A stretch of 64,000 nucleotides of DNA, from contig CM049311.1 in NCBI GenBank assembly GCA_026874595.1, forward strand, positions 61,198,453 through 61,262,452, read 5' to 3'. The DNA is from Sipunculus nudus. Taxonomy: Eukaryota; Annelida; Sipuncula; Golfingiida; Sipunculidae. The stretch's first letter is position 1; each line of letters opens with the position of its first letter. Positions 1 through 12,632 of the stretch are shown here, one piece after another. Position numbers and translations under genes: made by a program. The notes under the pieces are model-generated. The model did no database searches. It saw only the letters and a list, made by a program, of their open reading frames with translations, and had not been told where the DNA came from.

Positions 1-310
1 ACCAATCATGTCTGTGAAGCTGAGAAAGCTCAAGCATCATGTTGTTGAGATATTGCGCCAAAAAGAAAATCACTGATTGTGCTGTGGGGGACATATTGGA
101 ATACCGACAGGTCTGTTATTCAAAAGGTCTGGAGCCCTCGTATGTACCAATCATCCCCACGAATTTCGGAAAGCTGACGTATGATGTTGTTGAGTTTACG
201 CGCGAAAGAACGTGTCATTGACGGAAGGACGGAAGTACGGAAGGACGGAAGGACGGACTAACACGGTGATCACTAAAGGGCACCGCTTGTCAAGCTTGTC
301 AAATTGGTTG
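1..310. repeat. Interspersed repeat with a partly duplicated unit and a GGAC-rich end
   Basis: Two diverged copies of one unit lie in tandem: a block beginning accaatcatg at position 1 and a second beginning accaatcatc near 147, each running into a tgttgttgag segment. They are followed by a GGAC/GGAA tract (about 224-258) and a short stretch with ggtgatcacta. On the minus strand the tract reads as the GTCC-rich leader seen at the start of several repeats further on, so this is probably the leader end of a reverse-oriented copy cut by the window edge. The short open frame at 39-221 lies inside it and is not a gene. Confidence 0.55.
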
Positions 311-350
311 TTCTAAACAATAAATTGTTTGGACATATTTTGACCAATTA

Positions 351-392
351 AATTGGTTGGATTCAACCAATTTTTTTGGTTGATTCAACCAA
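351..392. repeat. Two adjacent hairpins with the same arms
   Basis: AATTGGTTG (351-359) pairs with CAACCAATT (364-372), and TTGGTTG (376-382) pairs with CAACCAA (386-392). The two small inverted repeats share arm sequence. They lie in an AT-rich stretch with further diverged aattgg motifs from 302. No function is visible. Confidence 0.6.
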
Positions 393-964
393 TCTGTTTT
401 TTAGTATCAGTTGGCTGGGCCTTGATATGAATAACACTGTTAAACTTAATTAATCAGGAATATTGGGCAAACTTTTGTGGGATATTCTAAAGCTCATATG
501 GTCATATATTAAACAATTGAAAACTTCATTACATTCGCACATTTTTACATAACATGTATCCTTTCATATAACACTTATGTCCATTGTTTTCCTTATTGCA
601 TCATTAAATGGTTTCAGGCTACAAGTTTCACTAGTGCACACAGTGCAAATGTGATTTATACCTAATTTGCTTGTTTTAACGCGCTATTTAGATTTTGCTT
701 ATGCTAATTTAAATTTTTGTACAGCATTTTATTTTAGTTAAAAAATTAATTTTTGTTAATAGACTTTTGATCATGCATGTCCAATATTCCATAATCCATA
801 TTTTTGCAGGACCATTTCCTCTTGGCTTTTCAAAGGCTAACAAATATGAAAAACAAAAAGAAATAATTATTTTTTGCATTTGCTAAAATCATCCAAAATC
901 CAGCTGAGCGAATTCTTGTATTTACTTGTTAACAGTTAGTTCAAATAATTTTATTTGTTAATAC

Positions 965-1090
965 CGCGTTTACCTGTCTTGAATAGCTTTGTCGTAGACC
1001 AGACAGCCCCACCTACCGTTCCGTTTTCGTAGAATACATTGATGCCCTTTTGTCAGGAGTTGTTTGCCGTATCGGATTGACATTTTGCAT
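965..1090. repeat. Fragment of repeat family D
   Basis: This segment (tagctttgtcgtagaccaga and following) matches the end of the larger repeat at about 27580-27670, including the text around gtagaatacattgatgc. Small overlapping open frames on both strands here are repeat-derived. The sequence from 1090 to 2930 is AT-rich and I recognise nothing in it. Confidence 0.6.
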
Positions 1091-2929
1091 GTCCATAGAT
1101 CTGGTATTGCATTATCTTGTACACGTGACTGGTGTAGAAACCTACATTGTTCTTTAGTTTCGTCCATGTGTCTTTTGATACTTGGTCATCTCGGATGCCA
1201 CAAATTTCTATGGCCGTCACGTAAATTGAGAATCTATGCCTCACTGATTAGGCGGATACTTGTCGCTTGTTGACTACTCAAATTCTGGTTGTAGTTTGTG
1301 ATTATAGGTGGATGTGCACAGGAACTCTTCCAGTACAACGGTTTTGCATATATTTAACTCTATTTGTTTCTGTTTAAATTTTTGACTTAGGGGTGTTTGA
1401 GCGAACGTGTGTGAGTCAAGAATTATTTATCTGTAATGACATCGAAATGATTGAGCATATTTACTTTATACTTTCGGTAGTGATATTCTAGAATATATTT
1501 GCTTTCAGAGACATTCATCTATTTTATCATTCCAAAAGAACGGAGTCATTTATTTCGGTTTAAAAGTATGTTAGGGATAAAAATATTTATTGCTCTAGAT
1601 AAATAAATTCCAAGAAAAGAATACACACAGGCGGTGTTATATTTTATTAGAGTTATATCAACCACGCGTTGCATCATACGCCATTCTACATATTTCCAAA
1701 ACTGACGAAACGTCAACTGCCTGTGTTTTACATGCGTGGTTATGTTATGGTTGTTGACGTACACTAAGTAGGAGACATTCGATCAGGTAAAGAAACATTC
1801 TGTACAGTTTTATTTTCTTCTGATTCATAATTTGACAATGGAGGAAAATTTCCATCTGAGGAATTATACGCAAGGGATGAAAAGCAGGCGTAAAAAACAT
1901 AACATAATTGTCAATTTCACAACGGTGGTCAGTTTGACTACGAAGGCCAGCCGGTGTACTTCCAAGGTTATAGAAACCCTGCTCAAATTGAATTTTTTTC
2001 TGGATGTTCAAGACTATTGCATCGTGCTACCCGAAATTCTTCATTTTAACGCATAAAATTTGTTTGGGCCGAAAATGCTAGGCGTCATGTTAAACATTCA
2101 GGACAGAACACCAGAATGGGTCTTTTGCTTTTATTTGGGTGACACGTACTTTTTAGAGGTTCAGTGGTGTAAGCACTCCCCCTTTGTTTATTCATAAAGT
2201 ATTCACAGGAAGAATTTTTCAAGATCAACAGATAAACGAACCAGAAGTAAAACACAACAGGAGAGCGATTGCATGGATTAATTAGCCTTATCTAAGGAGT
2301 TTCTTTTTTTGGTATAAACAGGTGATGATTTGACTACATGCACCATTTACCTACATTAGCATATGTTGGGACAAATAAAAAACTGTTCCAGAATCCATCT
2401 TCTTGAAAAGTGGTTTAGTAGTTCGTATTCGTTATTTATTTTTGAGGGGCCATTCTCGCAAAGTATAACTATTTTCACATTTTGTATAGTATAACACACG
2501 TAGTACATAATATGTTAAAGATAAGTACTTCTAAGTATGATCATCTCAGTTTCTACATTATTATAGAAATAATCGACCTTACGTCACATGGTGTATGTAC
2601 GGAAACATAGTTTTATTTCTCTTACACCAGAAAGGATTTCTTATTAAAGTCAGATACATATTATATAAATATTTATGAATTGTACAAATTTATTATTAAT
2701 GTTAAATAAACATTGTTTATTGAGAATTAATTCATAATAACGGATCGATCACCCGACATTTTGGGTGTATGGAATAAAGATATTTAACATATGTTTCTTC
2801 CGGAAAAACTCATTCATGAATAGAATATGTATAGTCGAATTCTAAACGACAAAACATATGTTCAAAACATCAACTTGTAGGTGCTAACAGTTTTAGGCTT
2901 AAAAGCTAACATTTGCATTTTTAGCTCAG
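1091..2929. other. No recognisable feature
   Basis: AT-rich sequence with scattered open frames of 60-90 codons on both strands (for example minus 1745-2011). None shows a domain, splice context or family resemblance that I recognise. Confidence 0.5.
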
Positions 2930-4440
2930 CTGACTGTAAGTCTTTGTCCGTCGTCCGTCCGGCTATCCGGCCGTCTGTCCGTTAACAAAACACAAATCGT
3001 AAACGCTGGACCTGGAACCTTCTTACTTTACATCCAAAGAGGTCCATGAAAAAATCTCCTTAAAAACCTGGAATTAGGTCTCTGTTACCCATATTCTTCA
3101 AGCTTTGGGGCTCCGAAGTACCCCCCAGAATAATGAAAAATTTGATAAAAAAGCTCAAGTATCTGAATAACTAATGCATTGATCACCATGATCCATTGCA
3201 TTGATCAGTTTCTGCAGACTGGTGGCGCCACCTGTATTTTTTTTCATTTTTTAACGATTTTTTTCTCTATTTTTGAGACCTTAAAAGATGTGGTGATCTG
3301 TTTACAGGGCACAAATCGTAACCGCTTCTCACTTTACATCCAGAGAGGTCCATGAAAAGTCTCCTTGGAAACCTTAAATTAGGTCTCTGTTACCCATATT
3401 CTCCAAGGTATGGGGCTCCGAAGTACCCCCCCCCCCAGAAAAATGAAAAATTTGATACAAAAGCTCAAGTTCCTGAACAACTAATGCATAGATCACCATG
3501 ATTCTTTGCATTGAAATTGATCATGGGGGGTTACGTCAGTTTTTGCAGAATGGTGGCGCCATCTGTATTTTTTCGATTTTTTACGATTTTTCCTCTATTT
3601 TTGATACCTTTAAAGATGTGGTCATCTGTTAACAGGGCACAAATCGTAACTTCTGTCTCGACATGCAGGGAGGCCCATGAAAAGTCTCCTTGGAAACCTG
3701 GAATTAGGTCTCTGGTATCTATATTCTCCAAGCTATGGGGCTCCGAAGTACCCCCCATAATAATGAAAAATTTGACACAAAAGGCCAAGTATCTGAACAA
3801 CTAATGCATTGTTCACCATGATTCTTTGCATGGATATTCATCATGGAGTTTTTCATCAGTTTCTGTAGACCGGTGGTGCCACCTGTATTTTTTCGAATTT
3901 TTACTATTTCTTTATCTATTTTTAGACCTTAAAAGATGCGGTCATCTGTTAACAGGGCACAAATCGTAACCGCTTCTCACTTTACATCCAGAGAGGTACA
4001 TGAAAAGTCTCCATGGAAACCTGAAATTGGGTCTCTATTACCCATATTCTCTTAGCTATTGGGCTTATAAGCACCCTCCATCATAATTAAAATTTTGATA
4101 CCAAAGCAGGACACAAATCATAAACATTTGACCTGGAATCTTCTAACCTAAAATCCAGAGAGGTCTATGAAAATCTCCTTGGAAACCTGAAATTGGGTCA
4201 CAGTGAACTATATTCTCAGAGTTTTTTTGGTAGTTTGAGCGCCCGAGAAATAATGCAAAATACACACAAATTGCCAGATTCCTCCTGAAAGGCCGGTTGG
4301 TTTGTCATCAGATTTGTTGTGCTTATAGGTCTTGATGAACAATGATGCCACCTACATTATCTTAATTAGTTGTCTGTGCAAGGACATATTGTCAACATGT
4401 CAGTCGGCTGAGCGTCATGACCACGGGTCACTTGTTTTTA
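2930..4440 (+). repeat. Modular repeat family A, copy 1
   Basis: It starts with a ttttagctcagctga terminus and a GTCC-rich leader (2945-2985). About four tandem modules follow, spaced roughly 313-338 bp apart as judged from the acaaatcgta motifs near 2992, 3309, 3648 and 3959. Each module has a block ggtccatgaaaa, a block tggggctccgaagtaccccc, and a GGTGGCGCCACC palindrome or near variant (exact at 3221-3232). The end near 4395-4440 has cggctgagcgtcatgacc, roughly inverted relative to the start. Open frames at 3511-3804 on both strands arise from the module. No coding capacity is evident. I infer a non-autonomous mobile element. Confidence 0.75.
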
Positions 4441-6170
4441 CCTAAAAACACTCGATATATTATGCGCTACTCCAGGTCGATGAAATTCAAAGAGTAATAC
4501 TCGTGTCAGCCTATGTGGAAACGTTTCCAAGAAACAGATCCCAGGAGTATTTCTGGTACTCAATAATTCTGTACAATCAAAAGGTTGAAAATTCTTTTTC
4601 TCTGATCGTATCATTTGTGTGCTCTGTTCAGCGCTCGATGAGCTTGATAATTATTGTATCCCCAGACAAAGTCGGGATACTATGATTTCACGACGGTCCC
4701 GCCGCCGCCGCCGCCGAAAAACCTTGTGAGCGGGATAACTCAAAAAATATTTCACTGATCTTTTTCAGACTTTTCATTTGTATAGATATAGGGAACGAAG
4801 CCTATTTAAAATGGGGTCATGACCTATGCCATGAGCGTGACCTTGACCTTGATTAGGTCCATTTTTGCTGTAAATAACACAAATTCTTAAATATCTCAAG
4901 GAAGCTTGCATGGACTTGTCCAAAAATCAAGGTGACCGAAGATCTTGGATAGCCTTGTGATATACCGGAAACTGGTGGCGCCACCTATTATCCTTTTCTT
5001 GTTTTTACGCCTTTTAATACCCCCATAATTGCCACTTGACAGTACTGAAAGCATTATAAGTCAAAAACTATTGGACAGATTTCTTTCATATTATGCACAT
5101 GTAGAGAGATGGGTTATGGGATGAGGTCTATTTACATTTGCGCCATGACCTTTACCATGAGAGTGGCCTTGACCGTAATGTGTCCATATTTGGTGAAAAT
5201 CACACACCTCTTATGATATCTCCAGTGTTGATAGCCACATGGATTTTTAACGTGACTTATGTATGGCCCACCACTAAAGTAAGAACCCTATAGGTTCTAG
5301 GGTCATGAGGTCAAAGTTCAAGGTCACAGGACACATCTTTAAAAAGATTGTGGATGCATTTTCAGCCAAAAATTTCATCTCAGACCTTTCATCTTGCACA
5401 TATAGTTCATCTGCCAATAGAGGAAGACCCCTATCAATTTTGAAGTCAAAAGGTCAAAGGTGAAGGTCACAGGAGCCATCTGTCCAAAAATTAGTTTCTG
5501 GATGATAATTCCTGCTTTTATTGATGTATGGATTTCAAACTTGACTTGTATATGTCCCATTGGAAATGCAAGACCCGAATTGATTTTGGGGTCATGAGGT
5601 CAAGGTAAAGGTCACAGGACACATCTTTAAAAAGATGTGGATGCATTTTTAGCCAAACATTTCATCTCAGATCTTTCCTCTTGCACATATAGTTCACCTG
5701 CCAAAAGAGGAAGAACCCTATCAATTTTGAGGTATCAAGGTCAAAGGTGAAGGTCACAGGAGCCATCTGTCCAAAAATTAGTTTCTGGATGATAATTCCT
5801 GTTTTTATTGATGTATGGATTTCAAACTTGACTTGTATATGTCCAATTGGAAAAGCAAGACCCGAATTGATTTTGGGGCCATGAGGTCAAGGTAAAGGTC
5901 ACAAGACACATCTTTAAAAAGATATGGATGCATTTTCAGCCAAACATTTCATCTCAGATCTTTCATCTTGCACATATAGTTCACCTGCCAAGAGAGGAAG
6001 AACCCTATCAATTTTGAGGTCACAAGTTCAATGGTGAAGGTCACAGGAGCCATCTGTCCAAAAATTAGTTTCTGGATGTTAATTCCTGCTTTTATTGATG
6101 TATAGATTTAAAACTTGACTTGTATATGTCCCATTGGAAAAGCAAGACCCAATTTGATTTTGGGGTCATG

Positions 6171-6189
6171 AGGTCAAAGGTCAAGGTCA
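6171..6189 (+). promoter_or_regulatory. Candidate nuclear-receptor element (DR1 plus adjoining half-site)
   Basis: Three AGGTCA hexamers lie in a row: 6171-6176, 6178-6183 (one-base spacing, a perfect DR1) and 6184-6189. The last also gives TCAAGGTCA, the extended half-site bound by ERR/SF-1-type receptors. The same triple recurs at 6460-6478. Resemblance is exact, but binding in this organism is unproven and the site lies in a repeat. Confidence 0.4.
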
Positions 6190-6459
6190 CAGGACACATC
6201 TTTAAAAAGATTGTGGATGCATTTTCAGCCAAACATTTCATCTCAGACATTTCATCTTGCACATACAGTTCCCCTGCCAATAGAGGAAGACGCCTGTCGA
6301 TTGTGAGGTCACAAGGTCAAAGGTGAAGGTCCCAGGAGCCATCTGTCCAAAAATTAGTTTCTGGATGATAATTCCTGCTTTTATTGATGTATAGATTTCA
6401 AACTTGACTTATATATGTCCCATTGAAAAAGCATGACCCCAATTGATTTTGGGGTCATG

Positions 6460-6478
6460 AGGTCAAAGGTCAAGGTCA
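6460..6478 (+). promoter_or_regulatory. Second copy of the triple AGGTCA element
   Basis: AGGTCA at 6460-6465, 6467-6472 and 6473-6478, the same arrangement as at 6171-6189 one module earlier. Confidence 0.4.
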
Positions 6479-6586
6479 CAGGACCAACATCTTAAAAAAG
6501 AGTGTGGATTGATAGATGGAAGAAACAATAATTGCTTGCCAAGTGTCAGTATATGCTGCTAAAAATGGGGGCCTATTTTTAAAGGG

Positions 6587-6715
6587 TGGGGGGGGGGGGG
6601 GGGATGGGGGCGTACTATGTCTGGGGATACTCTGGCACCTGCGGTGCCAAGAAATGTCTAGTTTATTATTGTAGTTATTATTATTATTATTTATATTATT
6701 ATTATTATTCAATAT
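6587..6715. repeat. Poly-G run and TTA/ATT microsatellite
   Basis: A G run interrupted only slightly (about 6587-6602) lies inside the right end of repeat B. A degenerate ATT/TTA tract runs from about 6663 to 6712. The 112-codon minus-strand frame across it encodes Asn and Pro runs and is an artefact. Confidence 0.8.
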
Positions 6716-7239
6716 ATTAATCACCGTGGGATTATTGGCACAGTATATATATGATATATATGATAAAAGGATAATATTACAAGAGACCTTGGGAAAAGAT
6801 AAAGTTTTCAACATCCTCAGAGGGACTGGTAATGGTCATGCATCATCGGAAGAATTGTTTCATAGATTTATAGACCTCTTTCGCGCGCTCATTGTAATAT
6901 GACCTGACCTCATTGATATGCACTTGGTTTCCTGCTGAAGGCAAAACATTGCCCAGCACTGGTCACTCAAGTGGGTAGGACAATTGCTGCCTCCAAGCCT
7001 CCTATAGAATGTTCACAATCAAACTCAACTTTAGTTTACAAAGCACCTCATATGCCCAGCAATTAGAACCAGCAGGTGTATATGAGCAAATTGACCACAG
7101 ATGATGGTACAGTGCTGACTGATCAATATGCTATTGAGGGTTCTTTGTGGTCAGACAGTCCCAGATGCTGACCTGAGCTGGAGTACCCTGATATCTATGA
7201 AAACTTTGTCGATTGAGAGCACTGGCCTTTAATCAAGGT

Positions 7240-7312
7240 CTCAGATGAAGTCATACAAGGCCCTGCCCTCATACAATTACTTTGTTTGTGGTCATGTACA
7301 GAAGGTGCTGTA
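7240..7312 (+). pseudogene. Possible remnant of a SWIM/YqaJ-associated protein gene
   Basis: One + frame reads MKSYKALPSYNYFVCG, then HVQKVL. This resembles the segment preceding the SWIM-type zinc finger in a large family of invertebrate proteins often found in transposon-like contexts. Neighbouring sequence (about 7090-7380) shows in-frame stops, so this is at best a broken fragment. The match is from memory over about 20 residues and could be chance. Confidence 0.3.
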
Positions 7313-7379
7313 ATATGAGTATGGTAATTGCTGCTATCTAAGGGCAGATGTATACCTCCCAGCAGACATGGGGTAATAG

Positions 7380-7560
7380 TAATAGATAAAAGTAATAGGC
7401 AGTAATTCAATTACTTTTCATCAGTAATAGGCAATAATAGATAATAGGCAGTCCAAAAATGTGGAATAATAGTAATAGTAATAGTAATAGTAATAGTCAG
7501 ATGAGTAATAGACCAATAGCTATTACTTTAACTATTACCAGTCTGGGGTAATAAAGAGTT
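7380..7560. repeat. Degenerate TAATAG hexanucleotide array
   Basis: Many copies of agtaat/taatag, purest at about 7465-7497. A related array lies at 9125-9260, so the two may derive from one spread sequence or flank an older insertion. Confidence 0.75.
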
Positions 7561-9120
7561 TGTGGGTCTGAGTGCAAGTCAGCAGGAACACTGATGAGAG
7601 CCCCAGCTGAGGTGAACCGGCATGCTTTCATGCTCATTAACAGGTGGCACAGGCTTATCCTGGGCCATGATGTTCTTACTAACAACAATAGCACATGATG
7701 ACTGCATTGTTGGAACATCAATGTAGGTGTTTTCCATGAATACTGATAGCTCTTTACAATCGAAGCACAGTACAACCATGCCCTTTGATGTTTGTGTATA
7801 GGGCAGAACCCAGTCAGGCAGATCACCAAAGGTTAACTCATACCTGGTGATTGTTTCCAAACTAAAAATTGTGACTAAAACTGTACCTTTTTAAACACAA
7901 ATCTGTGACTATTTCCTTTCCAATCTTGTAGATTTATTCTGTGACTTTATTTCCTACCCAAAATTATGACTTTTATTTCCTGTGTGTGACATATTTCTTG
8001 CAATTATATTGTCACCAGTTAGAAAGGAACACTCCATGAAAACCTTGTTTGCCTTATGTTATAAACATGACTCACCTCCTAGATGAAACTGGATGACAAT
8101 AGTGCGGAAGTACATTTGATTTAAGGCAGAAAATGAAATGTACATGTAATATTGAGTTAGTGTTTCTTTCAAAGTAAACTATGCAACTGCATTCAGTTGC
8201 AATTTGAATTTTGTTAAATTACAAAGGATTTTCAATTATGTGAAACAGGTAAGTAATAATAGTAACATTTTCAGATACCCACCCTGATACAATGAAGGAA
8301 ACCATACTTTTATGATGAGGACAAAGTTTACACATCGCCAAGGCTCACTGATAATTGCAGCATCTTAATAAACTAGATATCTATGAGTAGGCAAAAGGGA
8401 AACCCCCTGAAAGAGTCCTCAAACGCTTATCTTGCCTCTCTTGCCTACTTCAACCCCTGTCGAATGCGTCTTTAGGACTGCAGGAATAATCTTCAGACCA
8501 GATCATTGCTGGGTGTAGGACAACTCCCCCCTCTTTTGGATTACTAAATTAAAAATAACTCAAAATTAAAATTTACTGTATATTTTATATTTTTGGTTAA
8601 ATATACAAAAACAATATCAGTGTATACCTTACACTAGTAAGGTTATGAAAATAAACAAAAATTAGTCAAATGAAAATGCATATAATCAGTATTTGATGAA
8701 TAATCATTCATGATAATACAGATGTATATATTGTTGACGTTTATATTGTTGATAATCAATTAAGTGACTCATTATTTATCTCTATATACAATATTCTGCT
8801 ATCAACAGTTACTCCTGCGCTGTAACAGGACTCACTTTAAAGAATTTTAAATGTAGCCATACATTTAAAAAAATAATCTAAAATTTAAAATAAAGCTTGC
8901 AAAATTTGGGGGGGGGGGGCGCTCTTGTCTGTACCACACTTTTGCCACCTGGGGGATTCAGCAGCTTATGTTCATCAGGTGCAATGGACACTTCTTTTAG
9001 TTATGAACTATTCATGCACCATTTCTTGTTTATTCAGTGGTTGGTAACATATTTTAGTGTGGCCTAACGAGCGATCAACATAAGATTCTTCAAGATTAAA
9101 TGTTTTTACTTATTTTTATT
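7561..9120. other. No recognised gene; one unexplained minus-strand open frame
   Basis: A 93-codon minus frame (7579-7860) has even amino-acid composition, but I recognise no family and it has no clear splice context. The rest is AT-rich with a poly-G run at about 8908-8919. Confidence 0.4.
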
Positions 9121-9124
9121 AAAC

Positions 9125-9260
9125 CAGTAATAGTTAATAGTAATAGTAATAGGAGTAAAGTAATAGTAATAGCCACCTATTACTTTTGATGAAACACTGT
9201 AAATATTAGTTAATAGTAATAGGCAAACACCCAAAGTAATAGTAATAGGCCCTATTATTG
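9125..9260. repeat. Second degenerate TAATAG array
   Basis: Runs of taatag/agtaat, including ctattacttttgatg, which is close to a segment of the 7380 array in the opposite sense. The sequence from 9261 to 10390 is AT-rich with nothing recognised. Confidence 0.7.
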
Positions 9261-10389
9261 AAATCAGTAATCGGCCCCATGTCTGCCTCCCAGCCAACAC
9301 CGGTCTGATCAGGCAACTATGTACATGGCCTACTTTGTGCTGCTTTGCTAGCTTCGACAGTTTTTTTTTCACACAAAGCCTAAGGCCTGAAATTTATCCA
9401 AAATCAGGTTCTGTTCTAAATTCTTACTTAACGGCCGCTTTTATTAATAAATTCGAAATCTGAGTTTTTTTAATTTGAGAAGCAAATTATCATGAAAATG
9501 AATAATACAAATAAAATTATGTTTCAATGCAAAAATAACACTAAGGTTTTACTGTCCTGTGCACAACACAAAATTAAAACAAGATGCAATGGTATATATT
9601 AAATATAAACATTTTATAACTTTTCAACAAAATTTGAAGACTGAAATAATCTTAATATGTAACTTTAGCAAGATAATTAACTAGCGATTTCTTTTAAAAG
9701 TATTTAAAATACTCAAACTAAAGAGGTCATTTAATAATATTTATTTTAAAATAAATCTCTGCTCTCATGCTTGATTTAAATGTAAAAAAGATGTGTTCAT
9801 CCAACATATACATATTTTAAATTTCAACGCACTATATGTTTTAAAATATAGATCAGAAATATAATGACACGATTTCTTTGGATTTTTTTCCATGAAATTG
9901 TGTTAATTTTGTTATATTAGGACTTATTTTGTCACCCTTTTTCACAATATTAAATTAAAACTTGCCCTTTCCATTTCAGTGGAAAAGTATTGGCTGTGCT
10001 ACTGACTACATAACATGAAGGTTATGTATATAAATGGATTCAAAATTGTAATATTTAAAAGATTTTTAAATTAAAATTCAAGATTTAAGTAAACCATATT
10101 TTTAAACAAATTTAGGGAATAAGTGATACCCCCATGCTATTTCACTGGAACATACCCGTCAAAATTATGCTGTGCTTCAGCTCAACAACTGAATTTATAC
10201 TCAAAATATAAATATTATTCGATATTCATTTTATTCAATAAACTATTTTCAAAAAGTGAATTTTTAAATTTAAAACAAGACTTGTGACTGAATTGACCAT
10301 TTTACTGGACTAAGCTGATCGAATTGATGATTAGGATTAGTTTGGCAGATTATGGGCCTACCCAAAATTACAGTAAGGTTTTAAAGTGC

Positions 10390-10390
<1 letters not shown>
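9261..10390. other. AT-rich stretch with no recognised feature
   Basis: Long A/T runs and no open frame of note. I see no repeat family shared with the rest of the window. Confidence 0.5.

Positions 10391-10441
<51 letters not shown>
10391..10441. repeat. (TA)n microsatellite
   Basis: About 25 uninterrupted TA units. It creates a Tyr-Ile run in a spurious open frame. Confidence 0.95.
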
Positions 10442-10444
<3 letters not shown>

Positions 10445-10639
10445 GTTTATTTCGTAAACCAATACATACATTTTCTACTGTTTCAAATATTACAAATTTA
10501 CAAAACATACATGGAAAAACATGGAAACATACATTTACAAAACATGGAAAATACACAAACTACACATACAAGCACATATAGGTTTAGAAAGCTTGTACTT
10601 AAAACGTTTCATATTTCAACTAAGAAAAAAGTATATTGA

Positions 10640-12150
10640 TATTCTTCATAAATAATTTTAAACAGGTTTCCATTTTTCTTGATGAAATTCTAATATGTTA
10701 TGTGTTCTAGCAATTCTATTCTCTATCATATATGTATTTTTCAAGTTTTGTAAAAATTTATGGAGCAGCTGTACAAATGCTCTTTCTTAATTTCCATGAG
10801 TTGATTCACGATTTTTGTACAATATTATTCTCAATACAAGCAAAATTTGGTTAATTAACAAATTATCCTTATTAGCAGGTACACAACCAAACAATGCAAC
10901 ATGAAGTTCCCATTCTGGTAATGTTACTCTGCTGCCAGAAAAATATTTTAAAATTTTATTATTTTATTATTAGTGGCTCTACTACATTCATAAAATAGAA
11001 GTTGTACTGATTCTACACTTTCTACACAATATGAACACCTATCAGTGTCCTTAAGATTCCATTTAAATAAAATTTGATTTAGAGGCAAATAATTATTTAA
11101 CGGTTTATATTGGAAATCACGGGAATAAGCATCTATACTAACCCCATAAATTGCTTCTTAGCAGTACCCCTACCGTTTTTCATCCAGTTGGTGATTATTC
11201 TTCCTAAAATAAAATGCTGATGAAGTAGCTAATTTCTTTTCAATTATCTTTTCTTGAATAGTCTTGGTAATAAGTGAAATAGTATCAGATATATGTTTAA
11301 GATCATTTGTAACATCAGTAAGATTATTTTCATTTTTAAGTATCCTTAGCCACGATTTTGGTAATGAGTGGTATATTTGTACCCAGTTGAAATAAGTAAT
11401 GTTTGGTAAACTTTGATACGGACTTAAGACCTCTTAAACTTTAAGCATATGTCCATTATGGCTGAAAATGTCAGATACATAGTTTATTCCACTCTCACTT
11501 AGTTCCCTGTAAAATATACTCTTCTTGTTAACTAAAATATATTTGTTATATAAGAGTAGCTCTCTCAAAACCTCTCGATAGGTTTCTGGAGTTTTACTAT
11601 AAAATGAAGCCCAGTTTCTGAAACCTTGATTATAAAACAGTGGAATTTTACCTGGTACAGCCGTTACTTTCAAATTATGTCCAATAGCATTAATACCACC
11701 TGTTTTTTCCAAATAAATAATGGAATAGCTTTCCATATTTACACTTTCCATCCAGTAACCTGTTTATCCGTTTTATCCTTTGTGTCTGAATGATTGCGTT
11801 TACATCTGGTATTTTCAAACCTCCATTATTATAATTTCCTATTGTTGTTGTAAATTTCACTTTGGGTGGTTTTCCTTTCCAAATAAACCTGTTACATACC
11901 TGTTGTATATCTTTTATAAACCAATTGGGAATTGTGCGCAAATTACAAATATACAACAGTTCTGACAATGCAAGTGACTTCAACACCTGAATCCTTCCAT
12001 AGACAGTTAATTGTGTTCCTGACCAAATGTTAAGAACTGCTTTAAAATCTCTCTCAGGTTTTCGAAAGTTAAGAGTATTAAATTATTGTGTGTTGTATGT
12101 GAAATGAACTCCAAGTATTTTCAAACTTTTATTATTTAGATTAACCCATT
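10640..12150 (-). mobile_element. L1-like LINE, C-terminal part of ORF2 (dead)
   Basis: Read on the minus strand, this encodes the region after the reverse-transcriptase core of an L1/Tx1-like element, in several frames with stops. Visible segments are CEWVNLN then LKILGV (about 12130), LKSLALSELLYICNL (about 11975), FIWKGKPPKVKF (about 11890), GGLKIPDVN (about 11825), FYNQGFRNW (about 11630), IFYRELSESGINYVSD (about 11490), and further down a C/C pair (CSYC, about 11030) of the terminal zinc-knuckle-like region. The order matches ORF2 C-termini. The RT core with its catalytic motif is absent. It meets an oppositely oriented piece of the same kind of element at about 12150. Confidence 0.85.
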
Positions 12151-12154
12151 CACA

Positions 12155-12632
12155 GTCACCTATGTGAGGAAAGAAATACTTAATACTTCTTAAATCTACA
12201 AAAAAGAAACAAAGCAAAAACTCGCATTAAAAAGTTATTAGTAGATAGACATGAAATTACGAATGAACAAAATATTTTGAAAGAACTAAGAGACTTTTTC
12301 AAATATAAATATAAAAGTGTAAACAAACATTTAGAAGAAAATATAGAAACCTTTCTGTCAAAAGTGAAGGTACCTAGATTACCCACAGAAAACAATAACT
12401 TAATGAAATTAGAATAAACAATATATGACATACGTGATGCATTAAAAGATATGAAAAACAATAAAACCCCTGGGAATGATGGGTTATCTAAAGAATTTTA
12501 TGTGTTCTTCCTCTCTGATAATCGAACTGAATCACTAAACTGTTATAACTATTGCTTTGAGATGAAACAAATGACACCAAGTCATAGACAAGCAGTCATG
12601 ACATTAATATATTATAACACATTTGTGTTATT
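12155..12632 (+). mobile_element. L1-like LINE, start of the RT domain (inverted piece)
   Basis: The + strand reads, with one early stop, YFLNLQKRNKAKTRIKKL, then DRHEITNEQ, and from 12451 MKNNKTPGNDGLSKEFY and MTPSHRQAVMTLI. These are the classic segments from the end of the L1 linker into the first RT blocks. It stops before the catalytic core. It points away from the minus-strand C-terminal piece on its left, as in LINE insertions inverted by twin priming. Stops and frame breaks show it is dead. Confidence 0.85.

Larger units (their letters stand above)
4655..6660. repeat. Modular repeat family B with inverted ends and a 288-bp tandem core
   Basis: The left end has gtatccccagaca (about 4659) and the right end has tgtctggggatac (about 6616), an inverted pair. 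After the left end comes a CCG run (4697-4717) and a block ccttgtgagcgggataac. A tandem array of modules runs from about 5290 to 6500; the anchor motif tcatgaggtca recurs near 5302, 5591, 5878, 6165 and 6453, giving a period of 287-289 bp. The arrays are full of AGGTCA hexamers. GGTGGCGCCACC occurs exactly at 4974-4985. A shorter relative lies at 54035-54940. Confidence 0.75.

Noticed and set aside
6476-6814. 112-codon minus-strand protein
   Set aside because: It is composed of Asn and Pro runs translated from an ATT microsatellite and a poly-G tract.
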